From positions 1 through 64,000 of the forward strand of contig JADJXN010000002.1 in assembly GCA_016715815.1 (NCBI GenBank): a DNA stretch of 64,000 nt, written 5' to 3'. Positions 15,732 through 22,999 of the stretch are shown one piece after another; the stretch's first letter is position 1; the number at the start of each line of letters is the position of its first letter. Position numbers and translations under genes: made by a program. Source of the DNA: Oligoflexia bacterium. GTDB lineage: Bacteria; Bdellovibrionota; Bdellovibrionia; JABDDW01. The notes below the pieces were generated by a model. The model was given only the letters and a program-made list of their open reading frames with translations, had not been told where the DNA came from and did not search any database.

Positions 15732-16004
15732 TTATTTAGCAGCTTTTGCCTCAAGCTTTTTAACTCTCTCTTCTAAAATATTAATTTGGCTTTGAAGAGA
15801 ACTTATAACTGAGTCTGTAGCTGAGCCGCCAGCCACATAGCCAACGCTTGGGTAACCGGAACAAGCATAGCCTGTGGCATTACCACCTATCCACATCCAA
15901 CTATTACAAACATACATTTGTCTTTGTACTGATGGTTGAATGCCGCCAGCTGTTGCAATTGAAGTGAGAGTCAACATTGATGCAATTAATAAAAGTATTT
16001 TCAT
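15732..16004 (-). CDS. Small exported protein with C-terminal coiled coil
   Basis: The 90-residue product has a signal peptide (KILLLIASMLTLTSIATA), a Gly/Cys-rich middle (YVCNSWMWIGGNATGYACSG) and a C-terminal heptad coiled coil (SSLQSQINILEERVKKLEAK), suggesting oligomerisation. GGAGGG precedes the ATG. It is convergent with the glycoside hydrolase. Function is unknown; similar short coiled-coil exported proteins are common in bdellovibrios. Confidence 0.65.
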   Translation of the reverse strand: MKILLLIASMLTLTSIATAGGIQPSVQRQMYVCNSWMWIGGNATGYACSGYPSVGYVAGGSATDSVISSLQSQINILEERVKKLEAKAAK

Positions 16005-16077
16005 ATAAAATGCCCTCCATTTAGTTAATCAGAACATAATAGCCCCAAAGTTCCACCACTTTTTTCAAAATGGTGTC

Positions 16078-16113
16078 AACTTGGTTGACCAAGTTAAAAG
16101 TATTGCTTATAAA
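16078..16113 (+). promoter_or_regulatory. Sigma-70-type promoter overlapped by palindrome
   Basis: TTGACC (16085-16090), a 17-bp spacer and TATAAA (16108-16113) form a near-consensus promoter upstream of the gene at 16189. The -35 is embedded in a perfect palindrome AACTTGG-TTGA-CCAAGTT (16078-16095), itself overlapping GTCAAC-N3-GTTGAC. A repressor bound there would block RNA polymerase. The leader is about 70 nt. Confidence 0.7.
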
Positions 16114-16188
16114 GCGCACAGTTGTGGTCTTTGGCTTGCTGTATGAGCTTGTGGGTAAGTTATAAAATTATAAAAAGGGAGAAACAAA

Positions 16189-17379
16189 ATGAAGCGCCTA
16201 TTACCAATAGCAGTTTTAACTTTGGGGCTTTTGCCTCATTCTTTTGGAGATAATAAACCCCAAACAAAACCAATGCGTGAACGCCAGCCGTCTCATCAAG
16301 AAAGGCAACCAACCCGCGGGGGCGGTGAGCATGCTCGTAAGCCGGCACAACCAAGGCGCGAACAACCAGTAGTACATAAGCCTCAGCCAAATCAACCAAG
16401 GCCACAACATCCAAGGCAAGAACAACCCGTTCATAGACCTCAACCACCAAGACACGAGCAACCTGCACACAGACCACAGCCACCAAGACATGAACAACCT
16501 GCGCACAGACCAAATCAACCAAACAGACCAAACCAACCAGGGCACAATAATAACCGTCACCAAGTGAGCCGCCCCACTCATCAACGTCCGCAAGTGCAAA
16601 ACCAGCGCACCGTTGTACGTAACAACGTTACAGTTATTCAGCGCAACCACTACCGTTATGTAAATAACAACCGCGTTCAGCGCGAAAGGTTTTATAACCA
16701 TCGCCACTTTCACAACCGTAACATTGTGGTTTACAGGCCATATTATTCCTATGACAGTAGCTTTTGGGGTTTCTACTCTAGGCCCTATGCTCGCTCATGG
16801 TACTACACCTGGGGTTGGCATAATTCACCATGGTATGTTTCTATGCGCTGGTATTATTCACCATACCCTTACTACACTTCATCAGCTTATTGGTTAACAG
16901 ATTATGTTATTTCATCAATGCTCAATAATGCTTACCAAAGTGGCTACCGCGATGGTTACAACGCCGGCTATAATGCAGGTTACTCACCTATTTCTGAAGA
17001 AATCAAAGCACAACTAAGATTTCAGGTGGAGCAAGCCAATCTGCAATTTCAAAAAGGCGATGCTGTTTCTTTAGAGCAAGCACTTCAAAACCAAAACTAC
17101 ATCTACCCTGTAGATACAAACTACCAAGCTGTGAATGTTTACAGCGGCCAAGCTTGTAATTTAAGTGAGGGTGATTTTATTCGCGTAAGCCAACAACCAA
17201 GCTACTACTCAGATGATGTTGTCATGACAGTTGTTGCTTCTAAACCTGGAAGCTGCACTGTGGGCTCACAAGTAGCAATGGATATTGATGACCTTCAAGA
17301 AATGTTAAACAGCTTTTCTGAAAGCGTTGAAGACGGCCTGCGTGAGCTTAATAACAACCGCTCGCAAATTCCGTATTAA
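16189..17379 (+). CDS. Exported Pro/His/Arg/Gln-rich repeat protein
   Basis: The 396-residue product has a signal peptide ending HSFG. Residues about 22-130 are low-complexity, with repeated RPQPPRHEQPAH-like units (12-13 residues, three to four copies) giving a highly basic, His-rich extended region. Next comes an Arg/Tyr-rich segment, a Tyr/Trp-rich stretch (YYSYDSSFWGFYSRPYARSW) and a C-terminal domain with DGYNAGYNAGY repeats, two cysteines and an acidic helical tail. A periplasmic or envelope protein is likely. The His-rich repeats could bind metal or polyanions, but this is inference. A GGGAGA ribosome-binding site and the promoter at 16085-16113 precede it, and a strong terminator follows. 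Antisense frames here only mirror the repeats. Confidence 0.75.
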   Translation: MKRLLPIAVLTLGLLPHSFGDNKPQTKPMRERQPSHQERQPTRGGGEHARKPAQPRREQPVVHKPQPNQPRPQHPRQEQPVHRPQPPRHEQPAHRPQPPRHEQPAHRPNQPNRPNQPGHNNNRHQVSRPTHQRPQVQNQRTVVRNNVTVIQRNHYRYVNNNRVQRERFYNHRHFHNRNIVVYRPYYSYDSSFWGFYSRPYARSWYYTWGWHNSPWYVSMRWYYSPYPYYTSSAYWLTDYVISSMLNNAYQSGYRDGYNAGYNAGYSPISEEIKAQLRFQVEQANLQFQKGDAVSLEQALQNQNYIYPVDTNYQAVNVYSGQACNLSEGDFIRVSQQPSYYSDDVVMTVVASKPGSCTVGSQVAMDIDDLQEMLNSFSESVEDGLRELNNNRSQIPY

Positions 17380-17408
17380 TAGTTTTTTTGAAATAGTTTT
17401 AAAAAGAA

Positions 17409-17440
17409 GGGGCAGATGAAAATCTGCCCCTTTTATTTTA
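17409..17440 (+). terminator. Rho-independent terminator
   Basis: GGGGCAGAT (17409-17417), loop GAAA and ATCTGCCCC (17422-17430) form a perfect 9-bp stem followed by TTTTATTTT. It terminates the Pro/His-rich protein gene. The A-rich left side (AAAAAGAA) lets it also work for the gene fragment arriving on the minus strand. Confidence 0.92.
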
Positions 17441-17453
17441 ATAAGTCTTCTTA

Positions 17454-17573
17454 TTACTTCTTCAGAGCTGGTAAGTTTTTGCAGTTGTAATATTCTACAT
17501 CTGCACGAGCCAATGCATTTACGTTTAATGCTCCAACACTGTAGTTAGCTGGTGGTTGAACGTTAACATAATT
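17454..17573 (-). pseudogene. 3' fragment of an interrupted gene
   Basis: A minus-strand frame ending at TAA 17454-17456 reads NYVNVQPPANYSVGALNVNA, LARADVEYYNCKNLPALKK. It looks like the C-terminus of an exported protein and shares the bidirectional terminator at 17409-17440. There is no start codon; the frame runs into the GGTTACCA repeats and meets a stop at 17610-17612. The rest of the gene is absent from the window, so it was probably lost when the adjacent element integrated or by later rearrangement. Confidence 0.6.
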
Positions 17574-17585
17574 GGGGGTCTTCTC

Positions 17586-17615
17586 GGTTACCAGCTGGTT
17601 ACCATTTGGTTACCA
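17586..17615. repeat. Three GGTTACCA repeats with 11-bp period
   Basis: GGTTACCA occurs at 17586, 17597 and 17608, exactly one helical turn apart, immediately left of the 18-bp boundary repeat. Each contains the near-palindrome GGT-T-ACC. Helically phased copies suggest protein binding, perhaps integrase or accessory factor. Confidence 0.6.
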
Positions 17616-17621
17616 AACTTT

Positions 17622-17639
17622 GAAATTTCGGGAAATTTC
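17622..17639. repeat. Left boundary direct repeat (candidate attL core)
   Basis: GAAATTTCGGGAAATTTC is repeated identically and in the same orientation at 24749-24766. Both copies are preceded by AAACTT one or two bases upstream. The unit has two GAAATTTC arms around a short centre, the shape expected for a tyrosine-recombinase core site. The integrase gene lies just inside this end. Confidence 0.6.
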
Positions 17640-17806
17640 TCGACATTTCAGGTTGAGGTATGGGCTTCTTCTCGAATTAATTTATTGCTTGTCACTACAT
17701 GGGGTTGGGTCAGGACTATCAAACTTTTATTTAAAAATGGCGGGGCAAGTCCCACGCCGTGTTTAAGTATTGAAATCACTTGTATTCCTATACTCTCGAA
17801 GACCGC

Positions 17807-17823
17807 AAGAAGCTTTAAGAAGC
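17807..17823 (+). repeat. AAGAAGC iterons, left arm
   Basis: Two AAGAAGC copies (17807-17813, 17817-17823) lie next to the integrase 3' end. Three more in the same orientation lie at the right end (24712-24740). Direct repeats inside both ends resemble integrase arm-type sites. Confidence 0.5.
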
Positions 17824-17829
17824 ATTTCA

Positions 17830-18192
17830 TCAATTGCTCCTTCCTACTAGGGTTAAGACCTTAGCTGCTGACTCATTAGGCAGTTTATAACCCAGCTTGT
17901 CGGTGCCTCCTTGGACATCCACTCCAGCCTTTCTTAAATAGCCATTGGTTGTTTTCAGCTCGCTATGTCCAACAATGGACATAACCCTGGCTAAAGATTC
18001 ACCTCGGGCCAATAAATTGGTTATAAAAGTTGCTCGTAAGTCATGAAACTTAACCGGCGTTACTCCAATGGCAGTGCAAAAATCTTTAATAACTTTTGCC
18101 TGATCGCCATGAGTCCATTCACCTAAATGAGGTAAAACAAACTCATAATTTGGATCACTTTTAAGTTTTAATTCTTTTAAAAAACTCAAAAG
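17830..18192 (-). pseudogene. Truncated tyrosine recombinase (integrase), catalytic domain only
   Basis: About 120 residues of a phage-type integrase remain. Box II is intact in KFHDLRATFITNLL (HxxR), followed by GHSELKTT with the second catalytic His and a Tyr in NGYLRKAG. The N-terminal arm-binding domain and the first catalytic Arg are missing because an IS3-family element begins at 18193. No matching N-terminal fragment is evident on the far side of the IS at 19419 onwards, so sequence was probably deleted. As it stands the element cannot excise by itself. Its position just inside the left 18-bp repeat supports its former role. Confidence 0.8.
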
Positions 18193-18270
18193 TGACCTTC
18201 CCCCCAAAAATAGTACCAGTTTAAATCGGAGAGACGCTGTGTCATATTAATAACCCTAAGGAGGTTAGAT

Positions 18271-18537
18271 ATGCGCGGTAAAAGGTATTCTGATGAGACA
18301 ATTATTAAAATATTAAAGGAGCATGAGTCTGGAATTAAATCTAAAGATATTTGCAGAACCCATGGGATAAGTGCTTCAACATTATGGGAGTGGAAGAACA
18401 AGTATCAGGGGATGGAAAAATCAGATTTGCAAAGATTAAAGCTTTTAGAGGATGAGAATAGAAAGCTAAAGAAGCTGGTAGCAGATCTTAGTTTAGACAA
18501 CATGATTTTAAAGGATGTGAACTCAAAAAAGTGGTAG
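18271..18537 (+). CDS. IS3-family transposase OrfA
   Basis: The 88-residue DNA-binding subunit has a helix-turn-helix in KSKDICRTHGISASTLWEWKNKY and a leucine-zipper-like helix. AAGGAGG precedes the ATG. It ends TCA AAA AAG TGG TAG, and the in-phase A AAA AAG (18525-18531) is the canonical -1 slippery heptamer used by IS3 elements to make the OrfAB transposase. orfB overlaps its last 7 bases. Confidence 0.88.
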   Translation: MRGKRYSDETIIKILKEHESGIKSKDICRTHGISASTLWEWKNKYQGMEKSDLQRLKLLEDENRKLKKLVADLSLDNMILKDVNSKKW

Positions 18538-19371
18538 GGACACAGGCCAAGAGGGATGCAGCTGAATATTCAATAAAGGATCATCAGATCAGTCAGCGGC
18601 ATGCATGTGCTCTTTTTACCCTTTCAAGATCTACATACAAGTATAAGCCAAAGCAAAGTGATAGGAATGAGTTTTTAAAAATAAAGCTAAAATCTTTGGC
18701 ATTACAAAGAAGAAGGTTTGGGTCACCAAGGCTGTATGTAATGTTACGTCGTGAAGGGGTAATAGTGAATCACAAAAGGGTTGAGAGAATATATCAGCAA
18801 GAGGGGTTACAGATAAAAAAGCGCAAGAAGAAACGCCAAACAGCGCCATTAAGAATTGTTACTCCTCTACCAGAAAGGCCAAATGAGAGATGGAGTATGG
18901 ATTTTGTTAGTGACCAGTTATCAAATGGGGAAAAGATTTAGGACTTTAAATGTGGTTGATGACTATACCAGGGAGTGTTTAGCCATAGAGGTTAATGCAA
19001 GCTTGCCTGGTTATAAGGTGATCCAAGTTTTAGAGAAAGTAATAGATGAGAGAGAAAGACCTAAAATAATAGTTTGTGATAATGGCCCTGAGTTTTCAGG
19101 GGCATTACTGGATGAGTGGAGTTTTAAAAATAATATAAAGCTAGATTTTATAAGCCCTGGCAGACCTGTGGAGAATTGTTTTATAGAAAGTTTTAATGGA
19201 AGATTTAGAGATGAGTGTTTAAATGAAAATTGGTTTATAAATTTAGAAAAAGCTAAAGAAATAATTGAACTGTGGCGAGAAGATTACAACACTGCAAGGC
19301 CACATAGTTCACTTAATAACTTAACACCAAGTGAATTTGTGGAACAACACAGGCTTAAACATAAAACCTGA
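18531..19371 (+). pseudogene. IS3-family transposase OrfB, frameshifted
   Basis: The first part (18531-18941) has the HTH_21 segment (RRRFGSPRLYVMLRREGV, VNHKRVERIYQQEGL) and the first catalytic Asp in RWSMDFVSD. The rest (frame of 18856-19371) continues RFRTLNVVDDYTREC, the second Asp in VCDNGPEF and the Glu in FIESFNGRFRDEC, then a typical ARPHSSLNNLTPSEF end. The two parts join if one base is removed from GGGGAAAAG near 18930-18937. The DDE triad is otherwise complete, so this is a recent one-base insertion or a sequencing error. Confidence 0.85.
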
Positions 19372-19418
19372 TGCAGTGTCTCTCCATTCCTAACTGGGCG
19401 GAAAAAGGGGGAAGGTCA

Positions 19419-19741
19419 GGCACGCAGGATCTGCGGACCTCTGGAATGGGGTTTCATTTCCATTCTTATTCCTTTCTGGAAGGCTATGCCTTCAGGTTTA
19501 TCGAAGGAAAGAAGAAAAGAAGTTTTGGTTAAGTGATCTCGAAGTGAGTTCTCATAATATTGAGGTGCAATGGAACAGCCAACATTTCACGAAATCATCG
19601 AAAATAATAAGTCAGTGAAAATATTAGAGAAGTGATGCGGGAGTCTCAAATTTGAGACTTTGATGCTTAAAAATAGTCTCATTTATGAGACTTTTCGTGA
19701 GACTAGCCAGTCTCAAATTTGAGACTGGCCATAAGTTATTA
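19419..19741. other. Non-coding stretch with palindromic repeats
   Basis: No convincing gene is seen between the IS end and the stop of the 331-residue gene. The first 150 bases are unremarkable in both strands. The last 100 contain three AGTCTC/GAGACT palindromes described separately. Confidence 0.6.
19642..19729. repeat. Three regularly spaced AGTCTC/GAGACT palindromes
   Basis: AGTCTCAAATTTGAGACT is perfect at 19642-19659. AGTCTCATTTATGAGACT lies at 19675-19692. A 24-bp perfect palindrome with the same core lies at 19706-19729 (core 19709-19726). Centres are 33 and 34 bp apart, about three helical turns, and an extra half-site GAGACT lies at 19699. No T-tract follows in either direction, so they look like protein-binding iterons rather than terminators. 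Confidence 0.75.
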
Positions 19742-20737
19742 TTAATTTCTCATACCCATTTGTTCATTAATCAAATCCATCATTTTGCGTAATTCAACTT
19801 GAAGACTTTCAAGTTCACCCATCAAACGATCTGGATTTTTTAATAAATTGGGAACCATTCCAATAGGCGCAGCTGAATCTCTAGAGCCATAGTATCGAAA
19901 GTTGTAATCATCTGCGGTCATTTCATCAACTCCGCTACTGAATACGTTTTCATATTGGCCCTCGCATATATCTTTTGCACCGATCACAGCTTCATATTTT
20001 GCACATGTATATAATCTCAAATTATTAATTCTAACTGCAATGCCAGCAACAGCGTTTGCCTCTTTTTTGTCAATTGCTCTAAAAGGATATCTTTCAGGGA
20101 ATAAGTTAGTCTGGTCAGCCCTCTTGAGTACTTCATAAACCTTATCAGGATTATTTCTTGAAAGTTCCGCCTGAGCATTATTCAGCCATGCCAAAACCTT
20201 TAAACTCTCCCAAGAAAATGAATGAGCCACATTGTAAGCATCCATCGAATCAACAGCCTTTACCGAATAAAGAACTTCCTTTTGGAACTCTGTGGCTTGT
20301 TTCTCGTCATAGCCCATAAGGTGAGAATATTCATGCGCTAGTAGAGCTAAAAGCTGCGGGTAGGCAGTTATCATTGAAACTTTTTGTCCGATTGTAAAAG
20401 CACTAATGCAAATTGTATTTGGGTCAGAGTTGATACTTCCATCGTTAGCTTGACCATCAAAATCAACGCAAGCTTTTGCGGTTTCGATATTTAAAGAATA
20501 TGTTTTTATCTTTTCAATTATGTTGTCCTGGCCAGCAAACAACTCAGGTCTGCTTTTACTGTAAGACAAATTTTTGAAAAACATTAAGAGGCTCAGGCGA
20601 GCATTTGTTAATTGGAGTTTTATAAACTCCGTTCCTGCTGGATCAGGAATTATCGTTCCGCCACCGCCACCACTGATGCCTCCGGCAAAAACTGAAGTTG
20701 CTATTACTGTAGTTAAGAAAACCGCTAAGATTTTCAT
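19742..20737 (-). CDS. Exported HExxH protein, putative zinc metallopeptidase
   Basis: The 331-residue product has a signal peptide (KILAVFLTTVIATSVFAGG) followed by a Gly-rich segment. The central LLALLAHEYSHLMGYDEKQATEF (about residues 130-152) has an HExxH zinc motif, with a downstream acidic residue that could be the third ligand. The hydrophobic flank is typical of zincin helices. The C-terminal third contains three cysteines and a long amphipathic helix. Substrate and family are not recognised. An AAGGGGG ribosome-binding site precedes the ATG. It is the first cargo gene of the island after the IS, on the strand opposite to the TIGR02147 gene. Confidence 0.65.
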   Translation of the reverse strand: MKILAVFLTTVIATSVFAGGISGGGGGTIIPDPAGTEFIKLQLTNARLSLLMFFKNLSYSKSRPELFAGQDNIIEKIKTYSLNIETAKACVDFDGQANDGSINSDPNTICISAFTIGQKVSMITAYPQLLALLAHEYSHLMGYDEKQATEFQKEVLYSVKAVDSMDAYNVAHSFSWESLKVLAWLNNAQAELSRNNPDKVYEVLKRADQTNLFPERYPFRAIDKKEANAVAGIAVRINNLRLYTCAKYEAVIGAKDICEGQYENVFSSGVDEMTADDYNFRYYGSRDSAAPIGMVPNLLKNPDRLMGELESLQVELRKMMDLINEQMGMRN

Positions 20738-20888
20738 TTTATCCCCCTTAGGATGAAGTTGTTATTATCACGCTTGAGATAAAATTTAAAATTAACTCCC
20801 TGGAAGTTCTATATAATGTTTATAAAAAGACAATTGATTTTTATACTATTTGTAAAGTTTTAAAAAATAGAATAGTAATTCTAGGTAT

Positions 20889-21737
20889 ATGGAAAAATCA
20901 CTTTATTCTTATAATGATTATAAAACCTACGTTTTGGACCGTATTAAACGCGAACCCAAGGCTGGCCGAGGCATTAGACAGAAGCTTGCTGAGTATATTG
21001 GATGCCAGGTTGCCTATGTTTCCCATGTTTTATCCGGAGAAAGAGATTTCAGTGTCGAACAAGCAGAAGGAATAACTCGGTTCTTTGCTATGACCTCAGA
21101 TGAGTCTGAGTATTTCATTTGGCTTGTAGAAAAAGATCGTGCAGGGACTTCACAAACAAAATCCTTTTTTGAAAAACTCTTACAGCAAAAACGCGAAAAA
21201 TATCTGCAGTTAAAAAACCGAGTAAATATCTCCAATGAATTAGATGATGCTGCGAAATCAACCTACTATAGCGACTATCTCTATTCTGCTATTCACATGA
21301 TTGTGACCATTCCTAAATTTCAAACACCAAAAGCCATCAGTGAAGCATTTGGAATTTCATTACAAAAAATATCTCAAGTTTTGGAGTTTTTAAAAACAAA
21401 TGGATTAATTACTGAACATGCAGGAAAGTTAATACCAACATCAAAATATCTATTTATTGACAAGGCTTCTCCTTTCATTTTGCAGCATCACACAAATTGG
21501 CGAATGCATGCCTTGCAGAATGTCCGCAAAAGCGAAGAAAATGATCTACATCTTTCAATGGCCGTCACAATAAGCGAAAAAGACGCTAAAGCACTTCAGC
21601 GCAGGATCTCTGAATTTATTGAAGAAATATCTGAAACCATTAAGAAATCGCCTGAAGAGAAACTTATGGCTATTGGAATCGATTTTTTCAGATTTAACCC
21701 TTTACATTTGAAGAAAGCTACTCATTTTCCCTTTTAA
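20889..21737 (+). CDS. TIGR02147-family regulator (N-terminal HTH, DUF4423)
   Basis: The 282-residue protein matches the TIGR02147 pattern: an opening YNDYKTYVLDRI, a lambda-repressor-like HTH (RQKLAEYIGCQVAYVSHVLSG), a second winged-helix segment (KAISEAFGISLQKISQVLEFL, GLITEHAGKLIPT) and a C-terminal MAVTISEKDAKALQRRI...F block followed by MAIGIDFFRF. The family is common in Fibrobacter and bdellovibrios and probably regulates transcription; its ligands are unknown. It is cotranscribed with a GNAT gene 9 bp downstream. An island location for a family that is usually chromosomal and multicopy is notable. Confidence 0.85.
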   Translation: MEKSLYSYNDYKTYVLDRIKREPKAGRGIRQKLAEYIGCQVAYVSHVLSGERDFSVEQAEGITRFFAMTSDESEYFIWLVEKDRAGTSQTKSFFEKLLQQKREKYLQLKNRVNISNELDDAAKSTYYSDYLYSAIHMIVTIPKFQTPKAISEAFGISLQKISQVLEFLKTNGLITEHAGKLIPTSKYLFIDKASPFILQHHTNWRMHALQNVRKSEENDLHLSMAVTISEKDAKALQRRISEFIEEISETIKKSPEEKLMAIGIDFFRFNPLHLKKATHFPF

Positions 21738-21746
21738 GGAGATTCT

Positions 21747-22226
21747 ATGTCTAAAATACCTGATCCGATGGAAGGACTTCGTAGCTTTCAACAAATGCTA
21801 GATACAGGAATACATCTTAAAAATTTAGGAACGGATTATTTAGGAGGATATGATGAAGCTCCTGGCAGAAAACGGTATAGTTTCGCAAAAGTAGTAGATG
21901 GAGAAGTTCAATCACTAGCAACCTTTGGCCAGGAAGATCCAATAAACGGTGTGGAAAATTACAGCATTAATTATTCCGTGAGCGAAAAGTATCGAGGACG
22001 CGGATTAGCTGTTGAAGTCGCAAATAAGGGCATTGAGGAGTTGGCGAAAATATATCGTGAGACTAACACAAAGAGTTTCCGCGTTGATGCGATAATTGAT
22101 TTGATGAACACTCATTCAATTAAAGTTGCGAAAAAATTGTTTCCTGGGCCTGGTATCAAAACAAAAGATCATTTTACTGGAATTCCATCACTATACTTTG
22201 TAAAGCTGATTGTAATTCAACAATAA
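21747..22226 (+). CDS. GNAT-family acetyltransferase
   Basis: In the 159-residue protein the acetyl-CoA-binding motif A is visible as YSVSEKYRGRGLAVEVANKGIEEL (RxxGxA), followed by a strand-helix (FRVDAIIDLMNTHSIKVAKKL) resembling motif B with the conserved Asn. The N-terminal region is short. AAGGAG precedes the ATG, 9 bp after the TIGR02147 stop, so the two form an operon. The substrate is unknown. In TIGR02147 neighbourhoods the acetyltransferase may be the regulated output. Confidence 0.72.
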   Translation: MSKIPDPMEGLRSFQQMLDTGIHLKNLGTDYLGGYDEAPGRKRYSFAKVVDGEVQSLATFGQEDPINGVENYSINYSVSEKYRGRGLAVEVANKGIEELAKIYRETNTKSFRVDAIIDLMNTHSIKVAKKLFPGPGIKTKDHFTGIPSLYFVKLIVIQQ

Positions 22227-22288
22227 TATATTAGACTTAATATAGCTAAATTGAATTTCTAATGATTGCTTTTTGAAAAAGGACAGAA

Positions 22289-22999
22289 ATGACTTTTCTA
22301 TTACTAACCTTTTTAACTTTAATTATTTCCTTTTTTCTATTCCCTAAAAAGAAAAATATTTTTCCCATAGAAAACATGGTAATTCGCAACTCAGAAACAA
22401 GTTCTATTGCTTATAAAACTATAGATGGCAAATCTCAATCAACTAAAAAATCGTATAATTTCCTATTGATGCTATCTCTCTTGTTTTTATTATCAATTTC
22501 TATGGTTACATTTAATGTCTTTTTAATAAAAGAAAAACAACCTCAAGTGGTAGGTTCAAGCGGCATTATGATCCCCACCAACAATCAAGGAACTAATATA
22601 CCAACTGGCCCCATTCTTTCCGGCGAATCTCCCACCCAAACCTCTACCCAGACTCCTGCTGGAACAAATATCAAAAAACCTGAAAAAGATTTTTTTAATA
22701 TTAATGAATTTTGGAAAGGCTTTTTATACTTTGTAGCTATGGTTTTTGGAATGACTACTGAGACAATTGTTAAAATTCTTAAGACTCGAAGTAAAGCCAA
22801 AAAATCTGGGGGAAAAATACTTATACCCTCATTTATATGGGAGGATTTTGCAATTCCCTTTGTATGCTCGGCTCTGATTTTTACTTATTTTTGGAATGAC
22901 TATGGCGACCAAATTTTCACATGGAAAATCGTAGTTACTTCATATCAAAATGGATTTTTCTGGCCCATTGTAATTCAGAAAATTAAACAACATGCCTAA
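22289..22999 (+). CDS. Four-helix integral membrane protein, unknown
   Basis: The 236-residue product has an N-terminal helix (TFLLLTFLTLIISFFLF), a second helix (FLLMLSLLFLLSISMVTFNVF), a roughly 70-residue Ser/Thr/Pro/Gly-rich linker (TPTQTSTQTPAGT type), a third hydrophobic segment (FWKGFLYFVAMVFGMTTETIV) and a final one (DFAIPFVCSALIFTYFW). The low-complexity linker is probably periplasmic. AAAAGG serves as the ribosome-binding site. Its 3' end overlaps the convergent gene at 22996 by 4 bp. No family is recognised. Confidence 0.62.
   Translation: MTFLLLTFLTLIISFFLFPKKKNIFPIENMVIRNSETSSIAYKTIDGKSQSTKKSYNFLLMLSLLFLLSISMVTFNVFLIKEKQPQVVGSSGIMIPTNNQGTNIPTGPILSGESPTQTSTQTPAGTNIKKPEKDFFNINEFWKGFLYFVAMVFGMTTETIVKILKTRSKAKKSGGKILIPSFIWEDFAIPFVCSALIFTYFWNDYGDQIFTWKIVVTSYQNGFFWPIVIQKIKQHA

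Larger units (their letters stand above)
18193..19418 (+). mobile_element. IS3-family insertion sequence (copy 1)
   Basis: The roughly 1.23-kb element is bounded by imperfect inverted repeats. The left end TGACCTTCCCCC continues to a GGAGAGACGCTG block near 18228-18239; the right end is the complement of TGACCTTCCCCCTTTTTCC with GGAGAGACACTG. It contains orfA and orfB in the usual overlapping arrangement. No matching target-site duplication is visible at the flanks (AAG left, GGC right), which suggests a later deletion or recombination at one end. It truncates the integrase. Confidence 0.85.

Noticed and set aside
16160..16713. Two long minus-strand frames opposite the Pro/His-rich gene
   Set aside because: Their products are low-complexity Val/Leu/Trp strings that mirror the plus-strand codon repeats; neither has a ribosome-binding site.
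17556..17864. Plus-strand frame of 102 codons across the left island end
   Set aside because: It crosses the GGTTACCA repeats, 18-bp repeat and integrase end. No ribosome-binding site or recognisable protein pattern.
18190..19421. Target-site duplication around IS copy 1
   Set aside because: Flanking triplets AAG and GGC differ, and no longer match is seen.
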